In this document: positions 47,436-56,019 of the stretch, one piece after another
Numbering within the stretch: position 1 is the stretch's first letter
Layout: each line of letters opens with the position of its first letter
NCBI RefSeq assembly: GCF_000950575.1
Contig: NZ_CP011005.1
Location: 3,410,001 to 3,474,000, forward strand
Origin: Psychromicrobium lacuslunae
GTDB taxonomy: Bacteria; Actinomycetota; Actinomycetes; Actinomycetales; Micrococcaceae
Direction of reading: 5' to 3'
Length of the DNA: 64,000 nt
Notes under the pieces: generated by a model
What the model was told of the DNA's origin: nothing
The model's input: only the letters and a program-made list of their open reading frames with translations
Databases searched by the model: none
Position numbers and translations under genes: made by a program

Positions 47436-47669
47436 CTATAGCTGGCGGCGGCGTCGTACCGCGTGCAGGATGGAAATCGCTAGCAGGATAAAGGCCAGCG
47501 GCAGGCTGGTCATCGGCAGCCAATTCAGGCCGGACCAAGTCTGCCCACCACTCAATCTGACCAACACCAAGTACGCCAGGGTGCCGATTCCCAGTACGGC
47601 GAGTAGCAGGGCTAGGAAATTGACCAGCCGCCACCAGGGTTCGGCTGAGTTGGGGCGGCTCTGCATCAT
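47436..47669 (-). CDS. Small two-helix membrane protein
   Basis: A 77-residue protein with a cytoplasmic head (QSRPNSAEPWWR), two membrane helices (VNFLALLLAVLGIGTLAYLVL and WLPMTSLPLAFILLAISILHAV) and a basic tail (RRRRQL). It lies 29 bp upstream of the Helicase_C_3 gene on the same strand. The function is unknown. The second ATG (47666) is an alternative start. Confidence 0.7.
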   Translation of the reverse strand: MMQSRPNSAEPWWRLVNFLALLLAVLGIGTLAYLVLVRLSGGQTWSGLNWLPMTSLPLAFILLAISILHAVRRRRQL

Positions 47670-47740
47670 GGCTTAACGCTAACAGCGTACAAAGCAGCTA
47701 ATCTATAAAGACAAACTATTGAGTATGAAGAGGTAACAAC

Positions 47741-48124
47741 GTGCCCACCGGCAAGGTGAAGTGGTTCGATAACGACAAAGGTTTTGGTTTCTTGGCGTCC
47801 GATGACGGTCAAGAGGTGTTTCTGCATGCCAACGCGCTGCCCGCCGGGGTGAGCGAAGTCAAGGTTGGTACCCGGATGGAGTTCGGCGTCGCCGATGGCA
47901 AAAAGGGCGCGCAGGCGTTGAGCGTCCGGATCTTGGACGCTCCGCCATCGGTCGCTAAGGCCGCGCGGAAGTCGGCCGGGGATATGGCAGTGATCGTCGA
48001 GGATCTCATCAAGCTGCTTGAACATACCGCGAACGGCCTGCAAAAGGGCAAATATCCAGACAAGGCCAGCGGTTCGAAGGTTGCCGCGGTTTTGCGTGCC
48101 GTGGCCAATGACCTCGATGCCTGA
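47741..48124 (+). CDS. Cold shock protein with C-terminal extension
   Basis: A 127-residue protein. Residues 1-66 are a cold-shock domain with RNP1 KGFGFLASD and RNP2-like VFLHANALP. The extra 60 residues (VAKAARKSAGDMAVIVEDLIKLLEHTANGLQKGKYPD) are helical. Extended CspA-like proteins of this kind are common in Actinobacteria and bind single-stranded nucleic acid. GTG start with AGAGG upstream. The stop overlaps the DUF3027 start by 8 bases. Confidence 0.92.
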   Translation: MPTGKVKWFDNDKGFGFLASDDGQEVFLHANALPAGVSEVKVGTRMEFGVADGKKGAQALSVRILDAPPSVAKAARKSAGDMAVIVEDLIKLLEHTANGLQKGKYPDKASGSKVAAVLRAVANDLDA

Positions 48125-48860
48125 GCAAGCCAAGGCAGCGGCTAGCAAACCGGCCCGGCGTCATGGTGTGCCAGTTTGGCGGATCGGTAAGCCCGACACC
48201 GTGCTGGCGGCTGCCGTCGAGGTGGCGAGGCAACAGATCCTTTCTATTGCTAAGCCCGAGCAGCTGGGGGCTCACCTAGCGGTGCGTAGCGAAGGTGAGC
48301 GGGTAGCCACTCATCTTTTCGAGTGCACTAAACCCGGTTACCAGGGTTGGCAGTGGTTCGCTGTGTTGGCGCGTGCTCCGCGGGCGAAGCTGGTCACGGT
48401 CAGCGAGGTCGGTCTGCTGCCTACTGATGACTCGGTTTTGGCACCCGAGTGGTTGCCATGGTCAGAGCGGGTGCGCCCGGAGGACGCCGCAGAATTGGCC
48501 GAGGAATTAGTGGAGGAATCGGCTCCTCACAACGAAGCTTCCGAAACAGACGCTGGAGCCGACGCCGATGCTGGCTTGGTCGACGCAGACCAGCCGAGCG
48601 ACCCAGCCTCAGCGGACACAACCTCAACTGTCCCAGCCTCAACTGTCACGGTGCAGGAGGAGTCGCTGGAAACTGAACAGAAGCTAGTTGCTGAGGGTGA
48701 AGTAACTGCTCAGTTGCCACCGAAGCGTCGTCGCGCTAGCCGTGCCAGCTCAGCTGTCGAAGCTGAGACCGAGGCAGCCGCGAGCGAGAAGCCTAAGCGG
48801 GCGACCCGCGGCACGGCTAAGAAAAAGGTCAAGGAAACCGAGACGCCCACCGAGTCCTAA
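48117..48860 (+). CDS. DUF3027 domain protein
   Basis: A 247-residue protein. The first 130 residues match DUF3027 (WRIGKPDTVLAAAVEVARQQILSI, VATHLFECTKPGYQGWQWFAVLARAPR, VTVSEVGLLPTDDSVLAPEWLPWSER). The remainder is a disordered Ala/Glu/Asp/Thr-rich stretch ending in a Lys/Arg-rich patch. The function is unknown. The ATG at 48117 overlaps the cold-shock stop, so the two genes are coupled, as in other Actinobacteria; an earlier in-frame start lies inside the cold-shock gene. Confidence 0.88.
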   Translation: MPEQAKAAASKPARRHGVPVWRIGKPDTVLAAAVEVARQQILSIAKPEQLGAHLAVRSEGERVATHLFECTKPGYQGWQWFAVLARAPRAKLVTVSEVGLLPTDDSVLAPEWLPWSERVRPEDAAELAEELVEESAPHNEASETDAGADADAGLVDADQPSDPASADTTSTVPASTVTVQEESLETEQKLVAEGEVTAQLPPKRRRASRASSAVEAETEAAASEKPKRATRGTAKKKVKETETPTES

Positions 48861-48921
48861 GACTCTCAGGGGGGTGCCCTCGCCTCGTGTGCTTCTCGCC
48901 GAGTGTCGAGAGCCGACTGTC

Positions 48922-48962
48922 GAGATCTGGGGCTTAAAACCGGATATTAAGCCCCAGATCTC
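48922..48962. repeat. 16-bp inverted repeat between convergent genes
   Basis: GAGATCTGGGGCTTAA (48922-48937) and its perfect complement (48947-48962) enclose nine bases. Outside lie CGAGTG (48900-48905) and CACTCG (48965-48970), recalling the ends of the elements at 16048 and 40091. It could be a bidirectional terminator for the DUF3027 and serC genes. Confidence 0.6.
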
Positions 48963-49010
48963 GCCACTCGTTGGGAGTGGGGGGATGCGACAGCGTTAGC
49001 GAGGAGCGAC

Positions 49011-50258
<1,248 letters not shown>

Positions 50259-50322
50259 TCAGGCAGGCTAAGTTAGAGACAGGTTTTTGAGTGTATGACG
50301 TGACGCGAGGGGCGATATTCAG

Positions 50323-51021
50323 GTGACTGCTGATCTGGTTGATACTACTGAGATGTATCTCAAGGCCATTCTGGAGCTTGAAGAAGAACTGATTGTGCCG
50401 TTGCGGGCGCGAATTGCCGAGCGGTTACATCACTCTGGCCCGACGGTCTCGCAGACAATTGCCAGGATGGAGCGCGACGGCCTGGTAGTGGTTTCCGGGG
50501 ATCGGCACCTTGAGCTAACCCAGTTGGGCCGGGAGCGGGCAACCAGCGTGATGCGTAAGCACCGACTGGCGGAGCGGCTGCTTTCCGATGTGATCAAGCT
50601 CGACTGGGCCTATGTGCATGAGGAAGCTTGTCGCTGGGAGCACGTGATGAGTGAGCAGGTTGAGGAGCGCCTCTTCGAGCTGCTAGGTAAGCCAGAGGAT
50701 TCGCCGTACGGTAACCCGATTCCTGGCCTGGAATCCTTTGGTGGACACAAGGCTCGGGAATTCACCGAGGGCGTAGTCAACATGGTTTCAGCGATGGAGC
50801 AATACCAGCCGGAGTCCAAGGTGGTCATCGGCAGGCTATCAGAGCGTATTCAGGTGGATCCTGAACTGCTCGGCCAATTCGAGGAGGCTGGCTTAAAGCC
50901 GGGGGTAGAGATCTCCCTTGAGCAGGTGGGCGAGTACATTTCGGTGCGGGTACCGGGTGTTGAAGGGGCCTTGGAGCTGCCGCCGGAAGTCGCGGTTCAT
51001 GTCTTTGTCGCCATCGATTAG
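50323..51021 (+). CDS. ideR: IdeR/DtxR-type iron-dependent repressor
   Basis: A 232-residue DtxR-family regulator: winged helix LVDTTEMYLKAILELEEELIVPLRARIAERLHHSGPTVSQTIARMERDGLV, dimerisation domain with metal-site residues in HRLAERLLSDVI and EEACRWEHVMSEQVEERL, and an SH3-like C-terminal domain. The 230-residue, three-domain size fits IdeR. It senses ferrous iron and would control the siderophore-interacting gene. GTG start. Confidence 0.94.
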   Translation: MTADLVDTTEMYLKAILELEEELIVPLRARIAERLHHSGPTVSQTIARMERDGLVVVSGDRHLELTQLGRERATSVMRKHRLAERLLSDVIKLDWAYVHEEACRWEHVMSEQVEERLFELLGKPEDSPYGNPIPGLESFGGHKAREFTEGVVNMVSAMEQYQPESKVVIGRLSERIQVDPELLGQFEEAGLKPGVEISLEQVGEYISVRVPGVEGALELPPEVAVHVFVAID

Positions 51022-51024
51022 CTA

Positions 51025-51041
51025 TATAACGAACTGTTATA
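51025..51041. promoter_or_regulatory. TATAAC-N5-GTTATA palindrome
   Basis: TATAAC (51025-51030) and GTTATA (51036-51041) form a six-base dyad, immediately after the ideR stop and before the promoter region of the M23 gene (a TATAGT -10 candidate is at 51058). It may be a regulator site; the protein is unknown. Confidence 0.35.
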
Positions 51042-51108
51042 AAGCGTCGAGATGACGTATAGTTGCATCTTGTCGTCGTGATCTTGGCGGCGTCCCAGCC
51101 AGCACTGA

Positions 51109-51280
51109 GCCTTGCCTCTGGCTGCGGACCTTTAGCAATACAGGCAAGGACGGGGGAACCAAAACCGGCTGTCCATCTGGACAGTCTTGGGGTGAAGTTC
51201 TTGGTCAAGATGGCTCTGCCATCGCGCCCAGGGACCGGATTGCTCTCTAATCCGAATCCGACAGCTAACCTCGCAAGTGT
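51109..51280 (+). promoter_or_regulatory. c-di-AMP riboswitch (ydaO/yuaA type), copy 1
   Basis: The leader carries the conserved blocks ACGGGGGAACC (51150-51160), CTTGGGGTGAA and AATCCGAATCCGACAGCTAACC, with CTTGC (51111-51115) pairing with GCAAG (51273-51277) as the closing helix. This is the ydaO motif, which senses cyclic di-AMP and in Actinobacteria controls cell-wall hydrolases. It precedes the M23 peptidase gene. Confidence 0.93.
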
Positions 51281-51301
51281 TGAGAGAGGAAGAAAGTCTC
51301 C

Positions 51302-52252
51302 TTGAGCGAATCAGGACTCCCACGTCACGGTCGGCGTAGCGCTGTGCAACCACTCAATGATGCTGTTCGTCAGCGCAGTGCGCTGCCCGACGCCTCGACG
51401 GATATTTCGATGGCTACTCCCGTGCCCCTGCCTTTGCGGCCCCGCGACGCTGCGCGGCGCGCTCGGCAACGAGTCGAGGTTGCACGTCCGGAGCTTTTCG
51501 CCGCCCTGCCGGCAGCGCCTGCCGAGCGGGGTCGTCGTCGTGCCGCCGCAGTGGCTACCCAACGGAGTTCGCTGACTTCGCTGACTTCACTGACCTCCCC
51601 AAAAGTTCTGCAACGCACCGGCATTGGGCTGGCAGCGGCCTCCTTAGCGCTCGCCGTGCTGATTCCTAGCGCTGGCGCCAGTATCGCTCCGGCATCTTCG
51701 ACCACGCCGATGGCGCAGAGCGGTTCCGGGCCAGTCAGCGCCGACCCCGGCGTCGAACTGAGCTTCAGTCGGCCGAATTCGACTAGCAGCATGGACCCCG
51801 ACGGCAAGCTGCACCAGGCCTTGAGCGTCTCAGCTGCGAAAGTGGCTCCCGCAGCCGCTAAGGGTAGTCTTTCCGCGCCCTTGACGAAGCTAGTACCAAG
51901 TTCTCCGTTCGGATATCGAGTGAACCCGCTGACCGGCGCGATGGGCGAGTTGCATACCGGTCAAGACTTTGCGATTGCTTGCGGCACAGATGTTTATGCT
52001 GCTGCTGGCGGCACTGTGACCTTCGCCGGCTGGCATTCAGGCGGAGGCGGCAACCGGGTGGTTGTCGATCATGGCAATGGCCTGTCCACTAGCTATAACC
52101 ACAACAGCTCATTGTTGGTCAAGGTGGGGCAGAAAGTGGAGCGCGGTGACAAGGTCGCGCTCAGTGGGACGACCGGTGCCTCAACCGGTTGCCACCTGCA
52201 TTTCGAAGTGATGATTAACGACAAAACTGTTGACCCAATGGGCTGGCTGTAA
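51302..52252 (+). CDS. M23 family peptidoglycan endopeptidase
   Basis: A 316-residue protein with a cytoplasmic N-terminus of about 100 residues, a membrane/signal helix around TGIGLAAASLALAVLIPSAGA (about 108-128), a linker, and a C-terminal M23 (LytM) domain. Zinc ligands lie in GELHTGQDFA and HLHFEVM, with the canonical GNRVVVDHGNGLST. It cleaves peptide cross-links outside the membrane. The Ser-Leu-Thr unit repeats near residue 92. The TTG start has GAGAGGAAG upstream; no ATG is nearby. It is controlled by the riboswitch at 51109. Confidence 0.9.
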   Translation: MSESGLPRHGRRSAVQPLNDAVRQRSALPDASTDISMATPVPLPLRPRDAARRARQRVEVARPELFAALPAAPAERGRRRAAAVATQRSSLTSLTSLTSPKVLQRTGIGLAAASLALAVLIPSAGASIAPASSTTPMAQSGSGPVSADPGVELSFSRPNSTSSMDPDGKLHQALSVSAAKVAPAAAKGSLSAPLTKLVPSSPFGYRVNPLTGAMGELHTGQDFAIACGTDVYAAAGGTVTFAGWHSGGGGNRVVVDHGNGLSTSYNHNSSLLVKVGQKVERGDKVALSGTTGASTGCHLHFEVMINDKTVDPMGWL

Positions 52253-52401
52253 CAAAACTTCTAGTTTCACAGGTTCTGATTTATCTCCGTTTTTTGCGCG
52301 GGATGGCTACTAAAACCCCCGGTCAGCGCAAGACTCGACAGTGGAGTAATTACTAAAAGGTCACAGAGTTGCCGTCCAGATCACTTTTCCGTGATCAGAA
52401 T

Positions 52402-52430
52402 GTGACATTCTCGCGAACCTGCTGTAGCGT
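52402..52430 (+). promoter_or_regulatory. Promoter of the NlpC/P60 gene (candidate)
   Basis: GTGACA (52402-52407), 17 bp, TAGCGT (52425-52430). It lies about 50 bp upstream of the second riboswitch. The rest of 52253-52401 shows no gene. Confidence 0.55.
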
Positions 52431-52477
52431 TGTTCCTGCGCCAAGCTTGATAGGAGTCTGGCGCTCTCGGGGTAGCT

Positions 52478-52660
52478 AGCCTAACTCTGCCATTACTCTG
52501 AGGTCCGTTCGCAACATTCGTCTGGCAGAGACGGGGGAACCACATACGGGCTTCTTAGAAGTCCTTGGGGTGAAGCCGCTGAAGTTCGAGAACTTAGGTT
52601 CAGAATCTAAAGCGGCCGGGTGACTCCCATCCGAATCCGACAGCTTACCTCGCAGGCTTT
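52478..52660 (+). promoter_or_regulatory. c-di-AMP riboswitch (ydaO/yuaA type), copy 2
   Basis: Conserved blocks ACGGGGGAACCAC (52531-52543), CCTTGGGGTGAAG and ATCCGAATCCGACAGCTTACC match copy 1, while the variable stems differ. CTGC near 52486 can pair with GCAG at 52652-52655. It ends just before the GGGAGAGG ribosome site of the NlpC/P60 gene, so ligand binding may act on transcription or on initiation. Confidence 0.93.
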
Positions 52661-52674
52661 GGGAGAGGTCAAAC

Positions 52675-53445
52675 GTGTCTTCAAAGGCATCTATCGGTCG
52701 CCACCGCGCGGCCAAGGTCAGCAACAACCGTCTCGGAAATATCTCTAAAGCGGTATCTTCAAACGCTGGCAGCTTTGGTCGGCAAGCAGCGGTAGTTGCG
52801 GTAGCAACTGGTCTAGTGACCAGCATCGGCCTACCGGCACTCGCGGCCAACGCCGACTCCACCGCCGCGCAAGACGCGACTCGGACCACGAGCGATGTCG
52901 CACAGACCGTCTCGGCGGCCAAGAATCTCAATCTAAAGTTCGAACAGGCAGCTGCCACCTCCACCGTCGAGGTCAATGAAGTCGCAGCCCAGGCAGAAAA
53001 GGTCGAGCCAGTTGCTCCCGCTGCCAGCAAGCCTGCTACGGCAAGCCAGACCACTCAAACCCCTCAGGCTGAAGCAAAGGCCGAGACTGCCAAGGCGCCA
53101 GCCGTCTCCGGCAACCTCTCGGGAGTTGCCGCTAGCGCCTATGCTGGTATCGGTCATGCTTACGTTTACGGCGGCACCAGCCCGGTGACCGGCTGGGACT
53201 GCTCCGGATTCGTCCAGTGGGCCTACGCCCAGGCTGGTATCTCAATCCCGCGCACTAATCAGTGGGGTGTGATGGTGCAGACCTCGACGCCTAAGCCCGG
53301 CGATCTGGTCGTCCAGAACGGCGGCTCCCACGTGGCCATCTACGTTGGAAACGGCATGGAGATTGGTGCTTTGAATCCTTCCGACGGAACTCAGCTGACC
53401 GCTGTCAACGCTGTCGGTTCCGCGGTGTTCTACACCATGCCGTAG
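52675..53445 (+). CDS. NlpC/P60 family secreted peptidoglycan hydrolase
   Basis: A 256-residue protein. A signal peptide (RQAAVVAVATGLVTSIGLPALAANA, about 36-60) precedes an Ala/Thr/Lys-rich linker and an NlpC/P60 domain at about 148-256: the catalytic cysteine in WDCSGFVQWAY and histidine in GSHVAIYVG. It would cut within the peptide stem of peptidoglycan. The head has a conserved segment (ISKAVSSNAGSFGRQAAVV) also found in the next gene. GTG start after GGGAGAGG. Confidence 0.93.
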   Translation: MSSKASIGRHRAAKVSNNRLGNISKAVSSNAGSFGRQAAVVAVATGLVTSIGLPALAANADSTAAQDATRTTSDVAQTVSAAKNLNLKFEQAAATSTVEVNEVAAQAEKVEPVAPAASKPATASQTTQTPQAEAKAETAKAPAVSGNLSGVAASAYAGIGHAYVYGGTSPVTGWDCSGFVQWAYAQAGISIPRTNQWGVMVQTSTPKPGDLVVQNGGSHVAIYVGNGMEIGALNPSDGTQLTAVNAVGSAVFYTMP

Positions 53446-53564
53446 CGGCCCAAAACTTTTTGACTTAGCTGTGAACGCGGGTGTGGGGCTCGCAGACAAA
53501 AACTCCACGTAGTGAACGCAACAACATCGCATCCGTAACCAATGAGGAATTGAAAGAGAGACCG

Positions 53565-54377
53565 ATGAGCAATCGTGAAGGGATCGCCCGGCACCGCGCC
53601 GAGGCCACGAAGACCAGTTCGATCGCTGTGATCGCTAAAGCTGTTAGTGACAATGCCGGTGGGGTCGGCCGTCAAGCAGCTGTCATCGCCGCCGCTTCGG
53701 GTCTGGTCTTGACCACCGGGATTGCTGCCAATGCGGCTCAGCCCAGCGAGGTTCAGCGTGACACCAACACCTCAACGTTGAAGGTTCAGGCTGCTAGCCA
53801 GGGCGTCACTGCTTCCTCGAAGGTGCAGATCAGCTTTGAGAGCCCGAAGGCTTCCTCCTCTGCTCCGGCTGCAGTCGTGCCGGTTGTCAAGGTTGAGAGT
53901 AACACCACGGCTCCGGTCGCTGAACCGGTTGCCCAGACCGCGGCAAGCCAGCCCGCAGCTCAGGCTGCTCCGGTAGCTACTCCGGCCGCCACTCAGGAAA
54001 GCAAGACCACGCAAGCTGCGGCTGCTAAGCCGGCAAGCCAGAAGAGTGGCATTGGCGCCACCATCGCTGCCGCCGCTTATGCTCAGCTGGGCGTCGCTCA
54101 GGACTGCACCGCGCTGGCAAGTAACTCGCTCGCTGCTGCTGGTATTTTCTACCACGGCTGGCCGGCTGGCTACCTCTCCTTGGGTCGCACCATCAGCGAA
54201 TCCGAAGCTCAGCCCGGCGATTTGATCTACTACGCAAATGGCGGTGGCGGCCAGGCTCACATTGCTGTTTACGTTGGCAATGGTCAGGCTGTGCACGGCG
54301 GCTGGAATGGCTACACCACTGCAGTCTTCTCCGCTCACGTGGGTAGCGGACCGGTCTTCATCGCTATCGGTCACTAA
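53565..54377 (+). CDS. Second NlpC/P60-like secreted protein
   Basis: A 270-residue paralogue of the previous gene. The head (IARHRAEATKTSSIAVIAKAVSDNAGGVGRQAAVIAAASGLVL) is clearly homologous; the linker is rich in Ala, Pro, Gln and Thr; and the C-terminal domain is a divergent NlpC/P60 with Cys in AQDCTALASN and His in GQAHIAVYVGNG, lacking the DCSGF form. No riboswitch precedes it; the 119-bp gap has a TTGACT but no clear -10, so it may be read from the upstream promoter. ATG at 53565 follows GAAAGAGAG. Confidence 0.88.
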   Translation: MSNREGIARHRAEATKTSSIAVIAKAVSDNAGGVGRQAAVIAAASGLVLTTGIAANAAQPSEVQRDTNTSTLKVQAASQGVTASSKVQISFESPKASSSAPAAVVPVVKVESNTTAPVAEPVAQTAASQPAAQAAPVATPAATQESKTTQAAAAKPASQKSGIGATIAAAAYAQLGVAQDCTALASNSLAAAGIFYHGWPAGYLSLGRTISESEAQPGDLIYYANGGGGQAHIAVYVGNGQAVHGGWNGYTTAVFSAHVGSGPVFIAIGH

Positions 54378-54398
54378 GCTCCGCTTAACAGACACTTC

Positions 54399-54440
54399 AA
54401 AGCACCCGCACCGATCATCGGTGCGGGTGCTTTGTCTCTC
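54399..54440 (+). terminator. Rho-independent terminator after the NlpC/P60 pair
   Basis: AAAGCACCCGCACCGA pairs with TCGGTGCGGGTGCTTT around TCA (16-bp stem) and continues with TGTCTCTC. Confidence 0.88.
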
Positions 54441-54611
54441 CAGAAGGTTTCTGCCGGGTGAATTCTTCTCGACACACCCCGCCACGGCGGTATTGAATTC
54501 GTTGATTCTGGGCTGTTCCGCCTAGGCTTATCTTGAGTTCAAGATCTGGGGCTGCGGCAGGGCAGCCGGCTCCGCCGAATGACTCCAGGTCAGCGAAGAG
54601 GGACAACGCCG

Positions 54612-55109
54612 ATGCGTACTCTTGTTCTGAATGCTGGTTACGAACCCCTAGCGGTTGTCACGTTCCGCCGGGCGCTGATCCTTGTGCTGGCTGGGAAAGC
54701 TTCTGTTTTAGCTGAAGGCGATGAACCAGTCGTCGGGGCGCAGGAGATTCTCGGACGGCCATCGGTGATCCTGCTGAATCGATACATCCGGCTACCTTAT
54801 GACCGGGCCACACCGGTCAGCCGGCGCGGGGTGTTACGTCGCGATAATCACCGCTGTGGTTATTGCGGAAAAGCCGCCAGCACCATTGATCACATCCAGC
54901 CCAAGTCCCGAGGTGGCGCGCACAGCTGGGAGAATCTGGTGGCTTGTTGTCTACGGTGCAATAACCTTAAGAGCGATCACACCCCTGCCGAAATGAACTG
55001 GCAGCTACGCCTCACCCCACGTCCGCCTCGTGGTGGTCAATGGCAGATCCGTGAACTGGAGAAGCCCACACCGGAATGGGATCCCTTCCTCAGTGAATTC
55101 GCTGCCTGA
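54612..55109 (+). CDS. HNH endonuclease family protein
   Basis: A 165-residue protein. The N-terminal half (RTLVLNAGYEPLAVVTFRRALILVLAGKASVLAE) precedes a zinc-binding HNH domain: CGYCG, STIDHIQPKSRGGAHSWENLVACCLRCNNLKSDHTP. Such solitary HNH proteins are nearly universal in Actinobacteria; the target is unknown. ATG at 54612 follows GAGGGAC; a start 33 bases upstream is in frame. The stop overlaps the next gene. Confidence 0.93.
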   Translation: MRTLVLNAGYEPLAVVTFRRALILVLAGKASVLAEGDEPVVGAQEILGRPSVILLNRYIRLPYDRATPVSRRGVLRRDNHRCGYCGKAASTIDHIQPKSRGGAHSWENLVACCLRCNNLKSDHTPAEMNWQLRLTPRPPRGGQWQIRELEKPTPEWDPFLSEFAA

Positions 55110-55719
55110 GCCCTTTGCCGCCATCCTGTTGGCCGGTGGCAGGGGCAGCAGGATGGGTGGAGTGCTCAAACCCGCTTTGATCAGAAATGGTTCATCACTG
55201 CTGGCGGCGCTGTTAGGCGAACTTGAGTTGCTTCATCCCGCGCCTGAGCGCATCGTCGTGGTCGGCGACCGAGAACAACTAGTCCGGGCGATCCCTGAAT
55301 CGCACAGTTCTTCACGACTGAGCTGGGCACGCGAAGAACCAAGCTTCGCCGGGCCGGTGGCAGCCGTTTCCGCAGGTTTGCAGGGCGTACAGCAGGAAAG
55401 AGTTTTACTCCTTGCCAGTGACTTGGTTGAGGTTTCGGCGGGACTGCGGCTGCTGTTCGACGCTCGGACAGCCCGAGACGGCGCAATCCTGATTGATTCA
55501 GCGGGTTACGACCAACCATTATTTGGTCTTTACGGTCGGGCTGCTCTGAGCGCAGCCTGCCACCACGAGTCTCAGGGAACAGGCCCGGACTCGAAAGCGC
55601 CATCGCTTCGTGCGGTGCTTGCTAGGCTTGAGCTAGCCAGAGTATTGGCGCCGGACCAGCTGAGCCAGGACATCGACGACTGGCCAAGCGCACAGCGCTG
55701 GGGAATTATCAAGGAGTGA
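55093..55719 (+). CDS. MobA-like nucleotidyltransferase
   Basis: A 208-residue NTP-transferase: AAILLAGGRGSRMGGVLKPAL is the nucleotide-binding signature, with later WAREEPSFAGPVAAVSAGL and LLLASDLVEV. It resembles MobA, which adds GMP to molybdopterin. The GTG start at 55093 overlaps the HNH gene and is preferred to a start inside it at 55030. It precedes a DUF6457 gene and moeA, supporting a molybdenum-cofactor role. Confidence 0.85.
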   Translation: MNSLPEPFAAILLAGGRGSRMGGVLKPALIRNGSSLLAALLGELELLHPAPERIVVVGDREQLVRAIPESHSSSRLSWAREEPSFAGPVAAVSAGLQGVQQERVLLLASDLVEVSAGLRLLFDARTARDGAILIDSAGYDQPLFGLYGRAALSAACHHESQGTGPDSKAPSLRAVLARLELARVLAPDQLSQDIDDWPSAQRWGIIKE

Positions 55720-55722
55720 GCC

Positions 55723-56019
55723 GTGGAACAAAGCAGTCCGCAGCAGCAGGCTGAAGACCAGCAAGAAATTCTCGATAACTGGTGTAAGGAGCTGCTGGCA
55801 AAGTTTGAAATTAGCGGCACCCCGCTCGATAGCGCTGCGATTCTCGGCCTGGCGGGTCGAGCCGCTCATGGCATCGTCCGACCGGCTGCCCCGTTGACAA
55901 CTTTTATTGCTGGATTCGCCGCAGGCTTAGCCGCCGGCAGTGGCCAGGCCTCGGATGAGCTTGCGCTCCGCTCCGCCATCGAAACGGCCAGGGAAGCGGT
56001 TGCCGCCCGCAATGGCTGA
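55723..56019 (+). CDS. DUF6457-like small protein in Mo-cofactor operon
   Basis: A 98-residue protein (DNWCKELLAKFEISGTPLDSAAILGLAGRAAHGIVRPAAPLTTFIAGFAAGLAAG) of the family found between mobA-like and moeA genes in Actinobacteria (DUF6457). The hydrophobic helix suggests a protein-protein or membrane contact. Function unknown. GTG start follows AAGGAGTGAGCC. Its stop overlaps the moeA start by 8 bases. Confidence 0.82.
   Translation: MEQSSPQQQAEDQQEILDNWCKELLAKFEISGTPLDSAAILGLAGRAAHGIVRPAAPLTTFIAGFAAGLAAGSGQASDELALRSAIETAREAVAARNG

Noticed and set aside
47407-47634. 76-residue extension of the Helicase_C_3 protein
   Set aside because: It overlaps the small membrane protein gene in another frame, and homology begins at the ATG at 47406.
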